Assembly: GCA_026075535.2 (NCBI GenBank)
Contig: AP026548.1
Span: forward strand, 372,001 to 436,000
Direction of reading: 5' to 3'
Length of the DNA: 64,000 nucleotides
Origin: Tricholoma matsutake
Lineage: Eukaryota; Basidiomycota; Agaricomycetes; Agaricales; Tricholomataceae
Part shown: one piece after another, positions 11,053-21,999 of the stretch
Layout of the letters: each line of letters opens with the position of its first letter
How positions within the stretch are numbered: the stretch's first letter is position 1
Translations under genes and position numbers: made by a program
Notes under the pieces: model-generated
Seen by the model: only the letters and a program-made list of their open reading frames with translations
Database searches by the model: none
Told to the model about the DNA's origin: nothing

Positions 11053-13150
11053 AAGATGCATCACCCCAATGCATTTGAAATTGCATATGACCAAAGTCCA
11101 TGACTTGAATGTGACGCAGTGCAGCAGTGTGCCGTCGGTGGAATTCCTTGATTAACCAAGGGGCATTTACATCAGACTCTTTGACCCATGAGTTCTCCTC
11201 ATACCCATAACCCTTCCAATGTACTAAATACTGGAGTTTTCCTTGACACAAACAGCTGTCCAAGATTGACTCGACTTTGTATTGGGGTTCTCCCTCGATC
11301 ACTGTAGGTGGTGGTGGTGGGTGTGAATGGCATCCCGGGAATGGATCTGGGGGAGCTGGAAGCAATTTGACGACATGGAAGACAGGATGGAGTCTGGACA
11401 TGGAGGCTGGGAGGCATAGACGATAGGCATGCATTCCAATGCACTTGACAATGGGGAAAGGTCCCAAGAAGCGATGAGCGAGTTTCTTGGATGGATGTGT
11501 AGTGGAGACATCACTGGAGTCAAGATAAACTCGATCACCAACCTTGTACTGAGGGGTTGGGGAGTGGCATTGGTTGTAAAATCGCGCCATGTTGTCCTTC
11601 GCCTTTGCTAAGGCTGCCCTTGGCTCCTCCAAGCTATCCCTCATGCGTTCTGTGAACTCATTCACCGTCTCAATGTGTGAGGGAGTTTGGCGAGGTTCAA
11701 ATCCCATGCGTGGATGTCGTCCAGTGTCTAAGAGGAAAGGGGTCTGTTGAGTGGAAGCATGGACATGGTTGTTGTATCTGAACTCGGCCAAAGGAAGGAG
11801 ATCATCCCAATCGTCCTGGCGTTCATTGACAAAGAGGCAGATGTACTGCTCCAGTTCCTGGTTGACTCGCTCCGTCTGGCCATCAGTTTGTGGGTGATAA
11901 GCAGTTGAAGCAAGGAGTTTGATCCCCAGGAGTCGGTACAGCTCATGAGTGAACTCTGCCATGAACTGAGGGCCACGATCCAAGAGGAACGCACCAGGAA
12001 GTCCATGTAATTTCCACATGTGGTGGAGGTAGAGTCGAGCGGCACCTAGGGCACTGACAGTGGTGTGAGTGGGAATGAAGTGAGCACATTTTCCCACTGA
12101 GTCAACTGTGCACATCACTGCATCAAACCTGTTTGACTCTGGCAATTCCACCACAAAGTCGACGCTGATGACATCCCAACGACTCTCTGGAACAGGAAGA
12201 GGGTGTAGCTCATCAATAGGCTTGCAACAAGGAACCTTGGTGCATAAGCAAAGGTCACAAGTGCAACAATACTGACCAATGAACCGTGACATTTGTGGCC
12301 ACCAATAGTTCTGTGAGGTGAGCTCCAAGGTCTTCCAGTGTCTGGGGTGGCCAGCAATCTGTGAGTCATGGTGTTGGGATATGATGTGCCAGCGAAGGTC
12401 TGGGTCATTGGGAACATAGATGCGATCCCTGAAATACAACAAGTCCTCCTTTTCAGCCCACTCTGCTGCACGTAAGGAAAGGGTCAATCCCTTCCTCAGT
12501 TCTTTAACAGCTCGGGCAACAACATCCTCATGTAAACCGCTATGGTTTGCGCAACGAATGTCATGTAGGATGTCCCGCTCCTCACCCTGGGGTGTGATGC
12601 CTTCCAGTGCCCGAATGGTGAACAGGTCTGGCTGCAACAGCACAATGTTTTGGTTGTCACCGCTGCCATCCCCATGGTCTGCACGTCGGGATAGGGCATC
12701 GGTCTTCCCCATGCTGCAACCCGGACAGTGGTGCAAGGAGAAGTCAAATCTGGATAGATACAGGGACCAACGAGCTTGATGACAGTTCAATTTCTTGGCC
12801 ATCATAAAGTACTCGAGATTCTTGTGATCCATCCAAATTTCCACCTTGTGTAGGGCACCCTTGAGGAAGTGTCGCCACTCCTCAAGCACACACATTATCG
12901 CCAACATCTCCTTGTCATGGATCTCGTAGTTTTGCTCTACAGCACTAAGGCTTTTGGAGTAGAATGCAACAGGATGCCACTTCTGGTCCTCCGGAGACTG
13001 CTGAGACAACAAGCTGCCTGTCGCAAAGTCAGAACTGCCAGCTTCTACACGAAAAGGACGTGAATTGTGAGCAAAGGTAAGGATTGGAGTGGAAGTGACC
13101 ATCTCCTTAAGCTTTTCGAACGCCTCCTGTTGTGCATTATCCCACCTCTA
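11051..13150 (-). pseudogene. pol: Chromovirus RNase H - integrase - chromodomain
   Basis: Open from 13102 to 11051. It begins with the end of RT/RNase H (FRVEAGSSDFATGSLLSQ, LAIMCVLEEWRHFLKG, WMDHKNLEYF). The integrase follows: an HHCC-type zinc region (HDSQIAGHPRHWKT ... CDLCLCTK), and catalytic residues in VDFVVELP (D), LLDRGPQF (D) and TERVNQELE (E). A GPF-like linker (FLGPFPIV) comes next, then a chromodomain (YKVESILDS, YLVHWKGYGYEENSWVKES) near the end. The chromodomain of this group guides integration by binding chromatin. No internal stop in this stretch, but it is cut off from RT by a TGA and a TAG between 13190 and 13145. Confidence 0.92.
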
Positions 13151-13180
13151 TGCCTCCTTTCCTGTCAAGTCAAACAGTGG

Positions 13181-14250
13181 TCATGCATGATGTGAGAAAT
13201 CCTTGATAAAACACCGATAGAAATTGATGAAGCCCAGGAAAGACTGCACCTCCTTCTTGTTCATGGGTGTCGGCCAAGCTGTGACCCCGTTTACCTTGAT
13301 AGGATCCATCTCCACTTGACCCTCTGAGATAATCAGGCCGAGGTAATCGATCTTGGTCCTTTTGAACTCGCATTTGTCCTGACGAAGGTAGAGTTTGTAC
13401 TGTCGAAGTCGCTCTAGGATGAGGTGTGTGATGTGACGGTGCTCTTCAACCATGCGAGTGAAGATGAGGATGTCATCGAGATAGATGCAGCAACGCCTTC
13501 GAGGATGAGGTCATGGAAGATGTCGTTCATCATGGTCTGAAAGGTGGCAGGGCTATTAGTAAGGCCAAAGAACATGACAAGCAGTTCAAAAAGACCACGG
13601 TTGGTACGAAAGGCTGCCTTCCACTCATCTCCCTCCTTTATCCTCACATTATTATAGCCCCAATGGACATCGAGCTTGGTGAAGTATCGGGCTCCATGGA
13701 GCTGGTTTATGAGTTCGGAGATGAGGGGTAGTGGGTAGCGATTTTTGACCGTGATGTTGTTGAGCCTTCTGTAGTCTTGAACTGGTCGAAGTGAGCCATC
13801 CTTCTTCTTGACAAAGAAAAAGGGAGAGGCCATGGGTGACTTCAATGGTCGAATACGTCCAGAGGCCAGGTGCTCGTCGATGAACTGGTCAAGCTGCCGT
13901 TGTTCTTCCAGAGAGAGAGGATAGACCTTGCAGGATGAAGGGGTTGCACTGGGGGTGAGTTCAATCGTGTGATCCCATGGCTTGCATGCAGGAAGAGAGT
14001 CGAATGACTCCTTGGAGAACACGTCTTCAAACTCATGGAGATGAGGGAGTAAGGAGTTAGTAGAGGATTTAGCAGCATTGTTTTTGTGGAAGGCCTCGGC
14101 GAGGCGTTGGGATATGTTCAATGTGGCACACACCTCATGCAATGAGCGAATTGCAGTGTAGAAGATCCGATCACCCTCCTCCACTTCCTCTGGGTCCTCA
14201 TCATCATCATCTGAGTCTGGCATTAGATCAGGAACCCCTTCCAATTCCAC
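13181..14250 (-). pseudogene. pol: Chromovirus reverse transcriptase
   Basis: Begins with an acidic leader (PDSDDDDEDPEEVEEG) and then the RT palm and fingers: YPLSLEEQRQLDQFIDEHLASG, SPFFFVKKKDGSLRPVQDYR, FTKLDVHWGYNNVRI (first catalytic Asp) and FFGLTNSPATFQ. A frameshift near 13485-13500 moves the active-site box YLDD (13483-13472) into another frame, which continues to 13181 (DYLGLIISEG, SFLGFINFYR). So RT is inactive as written. Confidence 0.9.
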
Positions 14251-14292
14251 TTCAGGTATAGGCAGGGGTCCAGCACGACACTTCTGAGTACG

Positions 14293-14961
14293 TCATATTG
14301 CCACCTTCTGTCCACAACGTTCTTGCCTGGCTTCTGTGAAACACATCCGACAACGGGATGGACATCGGCTCATGGTAATTTCCCCGGTATGCCAGTCGAC
14401 CTCTGGGTTATGGTCTCGAAGCCATGGATATCCCAAAATCACCTTTTGCTTTTCTAATTGAGTGACAGCAAAAAGGGCACACTCACTATGATCTTTGTAA
14501 TGGAGAACCAGGTCTGCAACCTCTTGGATGGCACCAGCTTCATTTGGGGATCCATCCACATTATATACAGGTATCGGACATGAGAGTGAGCGAGTATTTA
14601 GGTGATGTTGTTGTACCAGATGGGAATCGATGAAGAGACCAGTCATACCAGAGTCCAGGAGCGCAGAGACACCAAGTATCTGTCCAGTGTCGGTCGTCTG
14701 CAGTTCAATGGCTAGGTTTAAGGAATGTGCAGAGGGAGTGGATGCCACAATATACTTGTGTGGTAGTTTATGCTCCCATGATTTAATTTTGGGACATGGA
14801 GTAGAAGGAGAGATGGGGAGAGCAGGTATGTCTTTAGCCAACTTCGAAGGGTCAGAGAGGGGAGCAGTCACAGAAATGGATTCATTCTCCAGGGATTCAA
14901 CTGACAAGACTTCAAAGTGGTTATGGACAGGCAGTGAGGGCATACAATTCACTTGCTGCAA
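14293..14961 (-). pseudogene. pol: Chromovirus aspartic protease region
   Basis: A 222-residue open stretch between gag and RT. The protease active site reads ALLDSGMTGLFID, against the usual DSGATG, and is followed by the conserved VILGYPWLRDHNPEVDW. Gag and protease are separated by a stop at 15069 and a short frame break near 15000. Confidence 0.85.
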
Positions 14962-15068
14962 ATAGGAAAATCCTGCTCCTCTACAACTTCCAACTTAATC
15001 TCCTCTGCAACTTGATCCTTCACTTCCTCAACATCTACAAGCGCCAACAAATCTTGCAGGAGTTCGTC

Positions 15069-16203
15069 TCATCCCTCGGGGGTGAGCATGTGGATATCCT
15101 GATGATGGGGACATGCTCCAGCCCTGTGTCCAGGTTCCCCACAACGGTAGCAGAGATCCAACTTATGTGCACGGCTGTGGGCTGCATCAACATCCATTGG
15201 TACTGGGACATTGATGGCTGGTGTGGGAGTTTGATGAACAGGAATGGGGTTAGGGCAGGGGAGGCTTCGATTGAAGGTGTAAAGTGTATGAGTGGTAGTT
15301 GGAGCATGGAATGCAGCATTAAACGCCGCATTTGTGAGTTGGTTCTCATCACAGAGTGAAGCAGCTTCATACCAAGCAAGGATATCATCGTCCGCTGGGC
15401 GCCCTTCCAACATCTGTGCAATCTGGTCCTGAATTTCTTGGTTGAGCCCCCGTTGGAACTTCACCACCACTGGTAACCCACTCCCATATCCTGCCATGTC
15501 CACCAAATCCTTGAACTCATCGATATAGTCGTCCACAGATTGACATCCCTGGTAGTAAGCGGATGACTCAAGTTGTGTCACTGCTTGGTGGCATTCATTG
15601 AGGGGGCAGAAGTGGCGTACAAACTCAGCTCAAAAGTCACCCCAAGTGGAGAAAGGTAGAGAACCGAGTTCTTTAGTTTGACGTAGGATACAGTCCACAT
15701 AGAGATAGGCATATTCAGATTTCATGTATGTGAAGGCCCAATAAATTTTTGCAGCCTCATCGACAAATTGATGCGACTGGAGACTAATGTATAACTCACA
15801 GGAATTAAGGAATGCATGTCCCTGCGCACGTGCACCATTAAATTCGGCGGGGGGGGGACGGTTTGATCTGGGCACGTTCCTTAGTGGACGTGTTTGGCAA
15901 AACATCGTTGTTGGGTGTGCTTGGAGTCGTAAAGGGGGAACTATTGGTCGTAGGGTTAGCCTGGAGGGTCCTAACGAAGTTTTCAATCATAGATTTAAGC
16001 GAGTTGATTTGCGCGTGCATTCCGGAAACGTCGCTTTCAAGCGCGTCAAAGCATTCTGATGTGTCCATGTCACTAGGGAGCACGTTTGGCGAAAATGGTG
16101 GCGTAATAAAGGCAAGATTATCTGGAACAGTGTGTAGGGACTCTGTGGAGCTTTGGGAAGCATCATCCAGTCTGTACCTGCCTATCTTGGGCAGCACGTT
16201 CAT
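15069..16203 (-). pseudogene. gag: Chromovirus gag with CCHC zinc knuckle
   Basis: Starts at ATG 16203 (MNVLPKIGRYR). The frame changes at the nine-G run 15849-15857, continues through a capsid-like region (FNGARAQGHAFLNSCELYI, HQFVDEAAKIYWAFTYM), meets an in-frame TGA at 15632-15630, and runs on to the zinc knuckle CYRCGEPGHRAGAC (C-x2-C-x4-H-x4-C, about 15130-15090). Gag would form the particle that packages the element RNA. Confidence 0.87.
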
Positions 16204-16222
16204 GATTTTCAGGCCTTAGGGG

Positions 16223-16232
16223 AGAGTTTTCT
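16223..16232 (-). promoter_or_regulatory. Primer-binding site, self-priming type
   Basis: On the element strand AGAAAACTCT starts two bases after the 5' LTR. Its exact complement AGAGTTTTCT lies inside that LTR (plus-strand 16276-16285), with a further shared CCTTAG next to it. This matches the self-primed mechanism known for Tf1/sushi elements, in which the 5' end of the transcript folds back on the PBS in place of a tRNA. Confidence 0.65.
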
Positions 16233-16234
16233 AC

Positions 16235-16599
16235 TATAAGGGCAACCTAAGCCTCTAGCAAAGGGAAATCCAAAGAGAAAACTCTAAGGATCCCCTTGCT
16301 GATGCCCAGTATATGTGAAGACGACAAAAATCAAATATAACCTAAAAATAGAAAAAGGCGGAGATAGGCGGATCAAGGCTGCTGAATGACATCATACCAA
16401 GGGGTATGTGTCGGAAGGGGTACTCTGCCTCTAAATATAAAAGTGTCAACATGTACAAACATGATAGCAAGGGAAAATTAGTAATAAATCCGGAAAAATC
16501 ATAGAAAATGAAGAATAGAAGGAAATGAGGTGGGGAAAAATATAGGACAAACATAAAAAATAGGAAAAACACACAGGGCACCCCCCTAGTCCCCTTACA
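16235..16599 (-). repeat. 5' LTR of the chromovirus
   Basis: 365 bp, matching 10676-11039 with about six substitutions and one 1-bp indel by eye. On the element strand it runs from TGTAAGGGG to CCCTTATA. Confidence 0.93.
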
Positions 16600-16604
16600 G
16601 AAAG
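16600..16604. repeat. Target-site duplication GAAAG, right copy
   Basis: Second copy of the 5-bp duplication of the chromovirus; the zinc-finger gene frame resumes at 16605. Confidence 0.9.
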
Positions 16605-17493
16605 TAATGGTGAAATGCACCAAAAAGTCGAAAATTCTACTGCTGATCATATCAGAGAGCCACCATGCACGCATTCCTGGAATGTACGTTGCTTTTTTGG
16701 TCCTTCTTGGCATATGAAAAGGGATCATTTTCGAATTTCTTCCCTTAGCGATGATCGTGAACCACGTCTGAGTAGGTCCCATTCTGCAGAGGGGGAGGAC
16801 GAAGTTACCAAAACTGAGGGGATTGATGTTGACGATGCAGAGGGGGGTGATTTCGACAAAGAAGAGGATGCCAAAGAAGAGGACATTGGTGAGTTTTGGG
16901 GAGGAATGGAAGACCCAGGCAGTGTGGCGAGAGTGGGAAGGGAAGAGGCTGCCAAAGACTGCAAAATGTGGGCTGATTTGGATTCTGTGTGGAATTCCGA
17001 GGTAGAAGCTGTCCCAATTGTATGATATTCGGAACTGTCAATCAATGACAGCATGAGTCCTGTCGTTAGCTTTATCAGTGGAGATATACTTACTATGTTT
17101 GACAGAACAACCAACTGAGTGAAAGTAGCAGTGGAAATGATGGCAGTGTGAACAATGCAAATCACATACAGGCAGCGGTGGCAGTGGAAATTGAAATTCC
17201 TGAGGAATCAGCGCAAAAGGGTTCCACACAAACTTGCAGATTCACCGAATGGGTGTTTATGCAGGCAAGTCCTCGACAGTTCATTGAATGGGGTACTTGA
17301 GTGCAAACAAGCTGGTTGCGAGACTCAGTGGGTAAGTACAGCATATTATGAGCACTGATGAATTTTCTGACTCACTTTATATGTCCAGTATCATCTACAA
17401 TGTGTAGAACTTGAGCTAGAGCCACAGAATTGGGTGTGCATCGCCTGTGAGGCATCCAGGCGAGGATGTGGAGGGAAGCACCAACAACAATGA
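16605..17493 (+). pseudogene. Large zinc-finger protein, 3' part with PHD-like half finger
   Basis: Continuation of the gene at 6017-10675. Leaving out the retrotransposon and one GAAAG, the frame runs on into VMVKCTKKSKILLLIISES. A 65-bp intron fits at 16684-16748, then an acidic stretch (EGEDEVTKTEGIDVDDAEGG), another probable intron near 17020-17105, a Ser/Asn-rich stretch, and the end of a PHD-like finger: CKQAGCETQW joined over an intron (17332-17392) to YHLQCVELELEPQNWVCIAC. That gives C-x4-C-x5-H-x2-C ... C-x2-C; I do not see the first cysteine pair. A frame change near 17300 is needed. The stop is TGA 17491-17493. A PHD-like end suggests a chromatin or protein-binding role (inference). 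Confidence 0.7.
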
Positions 17494-17548
17494 GGTCATA
17501 TTACTATATATAGAAGCATTCCTGATTAGGTAAGTTAGTTAGTCCAGC

Positions 17549-17775
17549 AGAATTGGTCATAGCAAAAAATTTGACCCTGGGTCTTTTTTTTCGATGCCGG
17601 AGCACCCTTGGAAAATTGTGCAATTGCCAGTGGCTCATTCTGGCCAATTAGTGTGGTAATCCACAAATGTATGTAGGTACTGCTCAATCTCCTGATTCAT
17701 TTGCTCTGTCTGCCTATCCTTGTGGGTGGTATGCTGTAGATAATTTGGTAGTGATTCCTAGTAATTTTTTCAAAG
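17549..17775 (-). pseudogene. Gypsy integrase fragment
   Basis: The minus strand keeps a short integrase remnant: LSTAYHPQ, then after a frame change MNQEIEQYLHTFVDYHTNWPE. This is the segment around the catalytic Glu of Ty3/gypsy integrases. No LTR or other domain is attached. Confidence 0.65.
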
Positions 17776-18183
17776 ATCCAGTCCAGTCTTTTTGCCTTGT
17801 AGGAAAGACCAGGACCAGGACCAGTCCAAGGCCATCCTGGGCCAGTCTTGGACCAGTTAAGAACAATCTTTCAAAGAACCACTCTTAACTGGTTATCACT
17901 CAATAGAACTGATGAAATACCTTGCAAATATGTTGTATGATGACATGCAACACACAGTGGGAGTTTGGGAAACAGTGCACATCACCAACCATGACCATAT
18001 TTATGTAACTAGAGCTGCACATTTCAAAAATATATGCAAAAAACCTGTAAAAACATCATTTTGAGAGCATTTTTGCAAGGATCTTTGCTCAGATTATTAC
18101 GTAATAAAGACCAGTCCAATCGGTCTGGTCCAATGCAGTTAAGGTCCAGTCCAGTCTCCAGTCTTTTGTGGTCCTTTGGACTG
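17776..18183. other. GACCAGTCC-rich remnant, hAT-like
   Basis: Repeated GGACCAGTCC / CCAGTCCAG words at 17779-17860 and 18110-18183 resemble the subterminal DNA of the three complete hAT-like elements in this window, but the TAGTGTTT termini and an 8-bp duplication are missing. Confidence 0.4.
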
Positions 18184-18360
18184 TGTTAGGAAACAGCCCC
18201 ATTACCTAATGAATTTCATTTTTATTTTATTATGTCAAATTATGCTACATTATGCTGAATTATGCTGCATGATGCTGCATGTGACCACTCCAAACCCATC
18301 GACAGGTCACATGTCAATCAAACATTTCACCTGCATTGATGTATACATGCATGGGGGGCT
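18184..18360 (+). repeat. Truncated LTR of the TGTTAGGAAACAG gypsy family
   Basis: Starts TGTTAGGAAACAGCCCCATT and follows the LTR copies at 54187-54590 and 55957-56368 for about 170 bp before losing similarity. No partner LTR nearby. Confidence 0.7.
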
Positions 18361-18636
18361 CTTGAACTCATACTACCATATACAAAGTATGGTGGCACTG
18401 ATACTCTGCATTGCCAGATGTCTCTCTACCACCAAACAGAGATGTTTTTCAACCTTGAATGCACCAATGTGCTCTAATAGCCACCTTGGCAGCCCCCACT
18501 TCACCATAAGCCTCTCCAGAATCTCGAGAGTCCCCCAGCCACTCATTAACTGAGCCACAAACACAAACACTCCCCCCACCAGCAACAAACCTTTGAACAA
18601 AGGGATCAGTGCCACCCCCTGACATAGCCAGCCCTA

Positions 18637-19305
18637 ATGTGCATGCATCACCCAAGAAATGCCACAATCAACATGCTCCGATGCTCAAAGGGATCACCCC
18701 CATCTTTAGCACCACAACATGTGTTCTCAGCATCTGATGACCCAGTGACCTCATCTCATACAAAAACTCCCCAATCCACAACTGTGACCCCCAGCCTCTT
18801 CCTTCTATCTGCAACAATCTCCACAACCCTTTACATGAGCATTCCCATGCCTCCCTCCGAGTTTATGAACACTGACTCTGGCTCCAATAAATGTGGCCAT
18901 TCTGGAAGCCACTCAGATGCCTGCATAGAGAAAGCAGCCAAAGACAAACAGGGTGCCTCCGCCTCTTCAACGGCTGATAGCCACTCAGCTAATGAACTGA
19001 GTGCTGCCCCTCAGGTATGTCCTTCTTGCACTTCCAAATTCTCTATTCTGACCCCACCAAAGGACAACTCCTCATCCCCCCCTGTGAGGATCCCCCAAAC
19101 AATTGAATGCCGGCCTCCCCATACCCATCCCCCCTTTACCTTACAGGGCAATGATAGGTCCACCTTGTTGTTCAAGCTTGGAAAACACATCTACAATCAT
19201 TGTCAAAGCTCTATAAAGCTCTGCAGACCTCTACAAATCTCTACAAACCCATACGAACCCCTCCAAAGCTCTACAAAGCTCTACAAAGTCACAAGAATGC
19301 TTTGA
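18637..19305 (+). CDS. Unrecognised Ser/Thr/Pro-rich ORF
   Basis: A 222-codon open frame rich in Ser, Thr and Pro, with scattered Cys/His (CGHSGSHSDAC, CPSCTSKF). It shows no family I recognise, and its end runs into the simple repeat at 19200-19290. It could be a decayed retroelement ORF1 or a chance frame. Low confidence that it is a gene. Confidence 0.2.
   Translation: MCMHHPRNATINMLRCSKGSPPSLAPQHVFSASDDPVTSSHTKTPQSTTVTPSLFLLSATISTTLYMSIPMPPSEFMNTDSGSNKCGHSGSHSDACIEKAAKDKQGASASSTADSHSANELSAAPQVCPSCTSKFSILTPPKDNSSSPPVRIPQTIECRPPHTHPPFTLQGNDRSTLLFKLGKHIYNHCQSSIKLCRPLQISTNPYEPLQSSTKLYKVTRML
19200..19290. repeat. Degenerate 10-bp tandem repeat (AAAGCTCTAC)
   Basis: About eight imperfect units of AAAGCTCTAC / CAAACCTCTA in a row. 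Confidence 0.7.
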
Positions 19306-20627
19306 AATTCTTTGCAACACCTCAAAATTCTTTGTATGCCTTTGGCCGCCATAATACAATTCACCTGACCTTCATACAGCTCAGGATATACACTTGGAAC
19401 ATTGTCGATGGGTTCCGAACCAGTTTTGAGCAATATTGCAGCAATATCGGCCTTCAAACAAGTCCAATATTTCCTCGACTGACTTCAAAAATCAAGATTG
19501 GGCATTATATTGCTATCCGAATGGTCATCGCACACATGCCAGATGTATCCCCTACCATTGTCGAACAATATCGCACTGATTTCGGGCCACGAACGAAGTC
19601 CGAAGAAACTTCGAAAATCTTCAAAAAACATTGAACCTCGAAAAACATCTTCGGACACAGTATTTCCTATTCAAACAATCTTTGGATGCATGCTGGACAC
19701 ATGGGACACTATCTCAAGTATACTGAACACATTTCGACTGCATGTGCATGCATACAATCTGCTCGAAGCAGTTTTCGATGTTTTATTCAATTTATAACAA
19801 GGACAGTCTGCTTTTAGCTATTCTTTCTTATTATTTCTTCATCATGTGTTATATTCACCCTTTCTAGGCTCGCTTTATTGTTCTGATATACTTATATTGT
19901 CTTTTGCCTCGAGTTCTCCACATGTTTTGCCTCATGTTCTCTAGCCTTTTTAGGTACTTTCTTTATTTTATATAAAAAGATGTACTAGATACAAAGAAAA
20001 ACAGGAAAGTCATCGTCTTCCTCCCAGGTAACAGTGATTTGAGAGTTCAGTTTAGTCTTATTCAGTCCAAAGTTTGGTGTTTTATGCTAAACTTCCTCAA
20101 AATTCCTCAAAATTCCTCGCATTACACTATTTTCACTCTTGTTTCCCTGGATTCGCCTTTGCTTTGCTTCTACTACCCGTCTAGTCCCCCAATCTTGCAT
20201 CCAAACATATTTGTGCACTCAAGATTCCTTGAGACTTCTTCGGAAATACATTGAAAAATATCGCAACACCTCAAAAATCATCGCAACTTCTCATAAATCA
20301 TCGCAACTTCTCAAAAATCATTGCAACTCCTCAAAAATCATTGCAAGTCCTCAAAACACATTCTTTTAGCATTGAACTGCTTCAACAAGCAGTTGTTTTA
20401 TGACTATTTGACAGTCAGTTTGACAGGTGACATCTAGATGGCCTTGCATCCTTCCTCTGACTTGTGTTGCTTGCTAATGGTACAGGAAAGCCCCTGGGTA
20501 CAAACAAGTGAATGGCGACCTATTAAGGTCAACAGATGACCCATGCTGAGAAGCTGAAGTCCTAATTGATCAGTAAGTAATGCCTCACCCCTACTAACTG
20601 CTCTCCTTCACAACAGAGTCCTTTGAC
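19306..20627. other. AT-rich non-coding DNA
   Basis: No convincing gene on either strand. It includes a short tandem repeat at 20265-20360 and ends at the 8-bp duplication of the hAT-like element. Confidence 0.5.
20265..20360. repeat. ~21-bp tandem repeat, five units
   Basis: Units of the form CTCAAAAATCATTGCAACTC follow one another with small changes. Confidence 0.8.
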
Positions 20628-21999
20628 TAGTGTTTGAAGGTCCAGTTTGGTCTGGTTTTTTCACATCTCTGGAAGAAACTGAGACCACAACTGGTTCGAT
20701 CAAATTCAAAATCTACTTAAAACCAGACTGAACCACTTGAAACCAGTTCAGGGTGGTTCTATGCAGTCCAACTACTGGTTGCAGCCAGTTCAGGTACAAC
20801 CAACTGTCAATCGACTATAGTCAGTCAAAACTGAACATATGTAGTTTAAAATAATAATACTATGAAATAAAACAAGATATGAAAATGTAAAATACAAAGA
20901 AGAAAACACCTCCCCCACTTGTGTTTGGGCAAATGAGGGGAGAGGGTTGTGCATTGGTGTGCTGCTGCACTGCCTGACCTTGCCATAGCATCCTATCTCC
21001 CCCTGCGAGCAGCGGCTCACAGGCAGGGTGGTGGTGCTGCATCGCCATGGTGAGCGCTTGTCAATGGGTTAGAGGTGGGTGGTGGGCATTGGTGACGTGG
21101 CAGTGGTGCCACATTGTTGTCGTCATCAGGGTTGGCAGTGGGTGGTGGTGATGTGGCACCACTGCCATGTTGTCATCATTTGCAGTCCCTTCCTTCTGTC
21201 ATACCTCGTTGGCGGCTGCCAGCACATGTGACCCACCCTATGAGCAGTGGCTCGCAGGGCTAGGTTGGGTGCTGGATTGTTCATCATCCCCATCGTTGAC
21301 TGCCACATCATAGGGGCAGCATGGGTGGGTGCAAAGGGGGTGTGTGGGTGCCATCTTGGTGCCATCTCATTGTTACAAGATAGTTAGATCCTAAAAAAAG
21401 TGAAGAAAACATTAATATGGAACCTTAAAAACATTAAAAACATTACCTGGGCCCAAACAACATCATTTGGGCCCCATGGTTTGTTTGCAGCATTTGGTGG
21501 CATTATCCAATGTGGGGGATGTAGGAGTAGCAGTGGGTGTTGATGGAGCAGTGGTTGTGGAAGGAGGCAGAGGACAGGGGAGTGGTGGCAGCAGCGTCGA
21601 GGGTTGATGTTGTTGTTGTGGGAATGGTGAACATAGTGGCACCACTTTTTCATTTGGGTGTGCAAACATGACCAAATGGTCTGTGCACAGCCTCAGGGTA
21701 TATGAACCCACACTTTTCATGCTTTTCTTTCCTTGGGAATGGTCCGATTATCCCTTTATATTAGTTACTATGTAAGTAGGTATAGTAAGGTATATAGTAT
21801 GTATATAAACCAGTTCAAACTGACTACAACTGGTTTTTATCAGTTTTAAATAAATATACAATCATTAGAACCATAACCAATCACCAGCAAAATCTGAGGC
21901 AAGTGCAACTGTAAAGTGACTGGACCACAGTTCAGTTTGGTTTGGTTGCAGTTTTTTTTTCCAGTTGTGTGAACTGAACTTTCAAACACTACCTTTGAC
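20620..21999. mobile_element. Non-autonomous hAT-like element 1 (with its 8-bp duplications)
   Basis: The element proper is 20628-21991 (1,364 bp). Ends are inverted: TAGTGTTTGAAGGTCCAGTT at the left and the inverse of TAGTGTTTGAAAGTTCAGTT at the right. The 8-bp duplication CCTTTGAC is exact at 20620-20627 and 21992-21999, as expected for hAT transposition. Inside are GCGAGCAGTGGCTCGC-type hairpins (near 21004 and 21239) and the palindrome GGGCCCAAAC...TTTGGGCCCC (21449-21475). I see no transposase, so it would need one in trans. Confidence 0.88.

Larger units (their letters stand above)
10676..16599 (-). mobile_element. Complete Ty3/gypsy chromovirus (Tf1/sushi type), minus strand
   Basis: A 5.9-kb LTR retrotransposon with both LTRs, a 5-bp target duplication, gag, protease, RT, RNase H, integrase and a C-terminal chromodomain, all on the minus strand. 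By eye the LTRs differ at about seven positions in 365, so the insertion is young compared with its host gene. The coding part is nevertheless broken: a gag frameshift at a nine-G run (15849-15857), an in-frame TGA in gag (15632-15630), a frameshift at the RT active site near 13485-13500, and a TGA and a TAG between RT and RNase H. The original insertion may already have carried some of these and been mobilised in trans. Confidence 0.93.
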
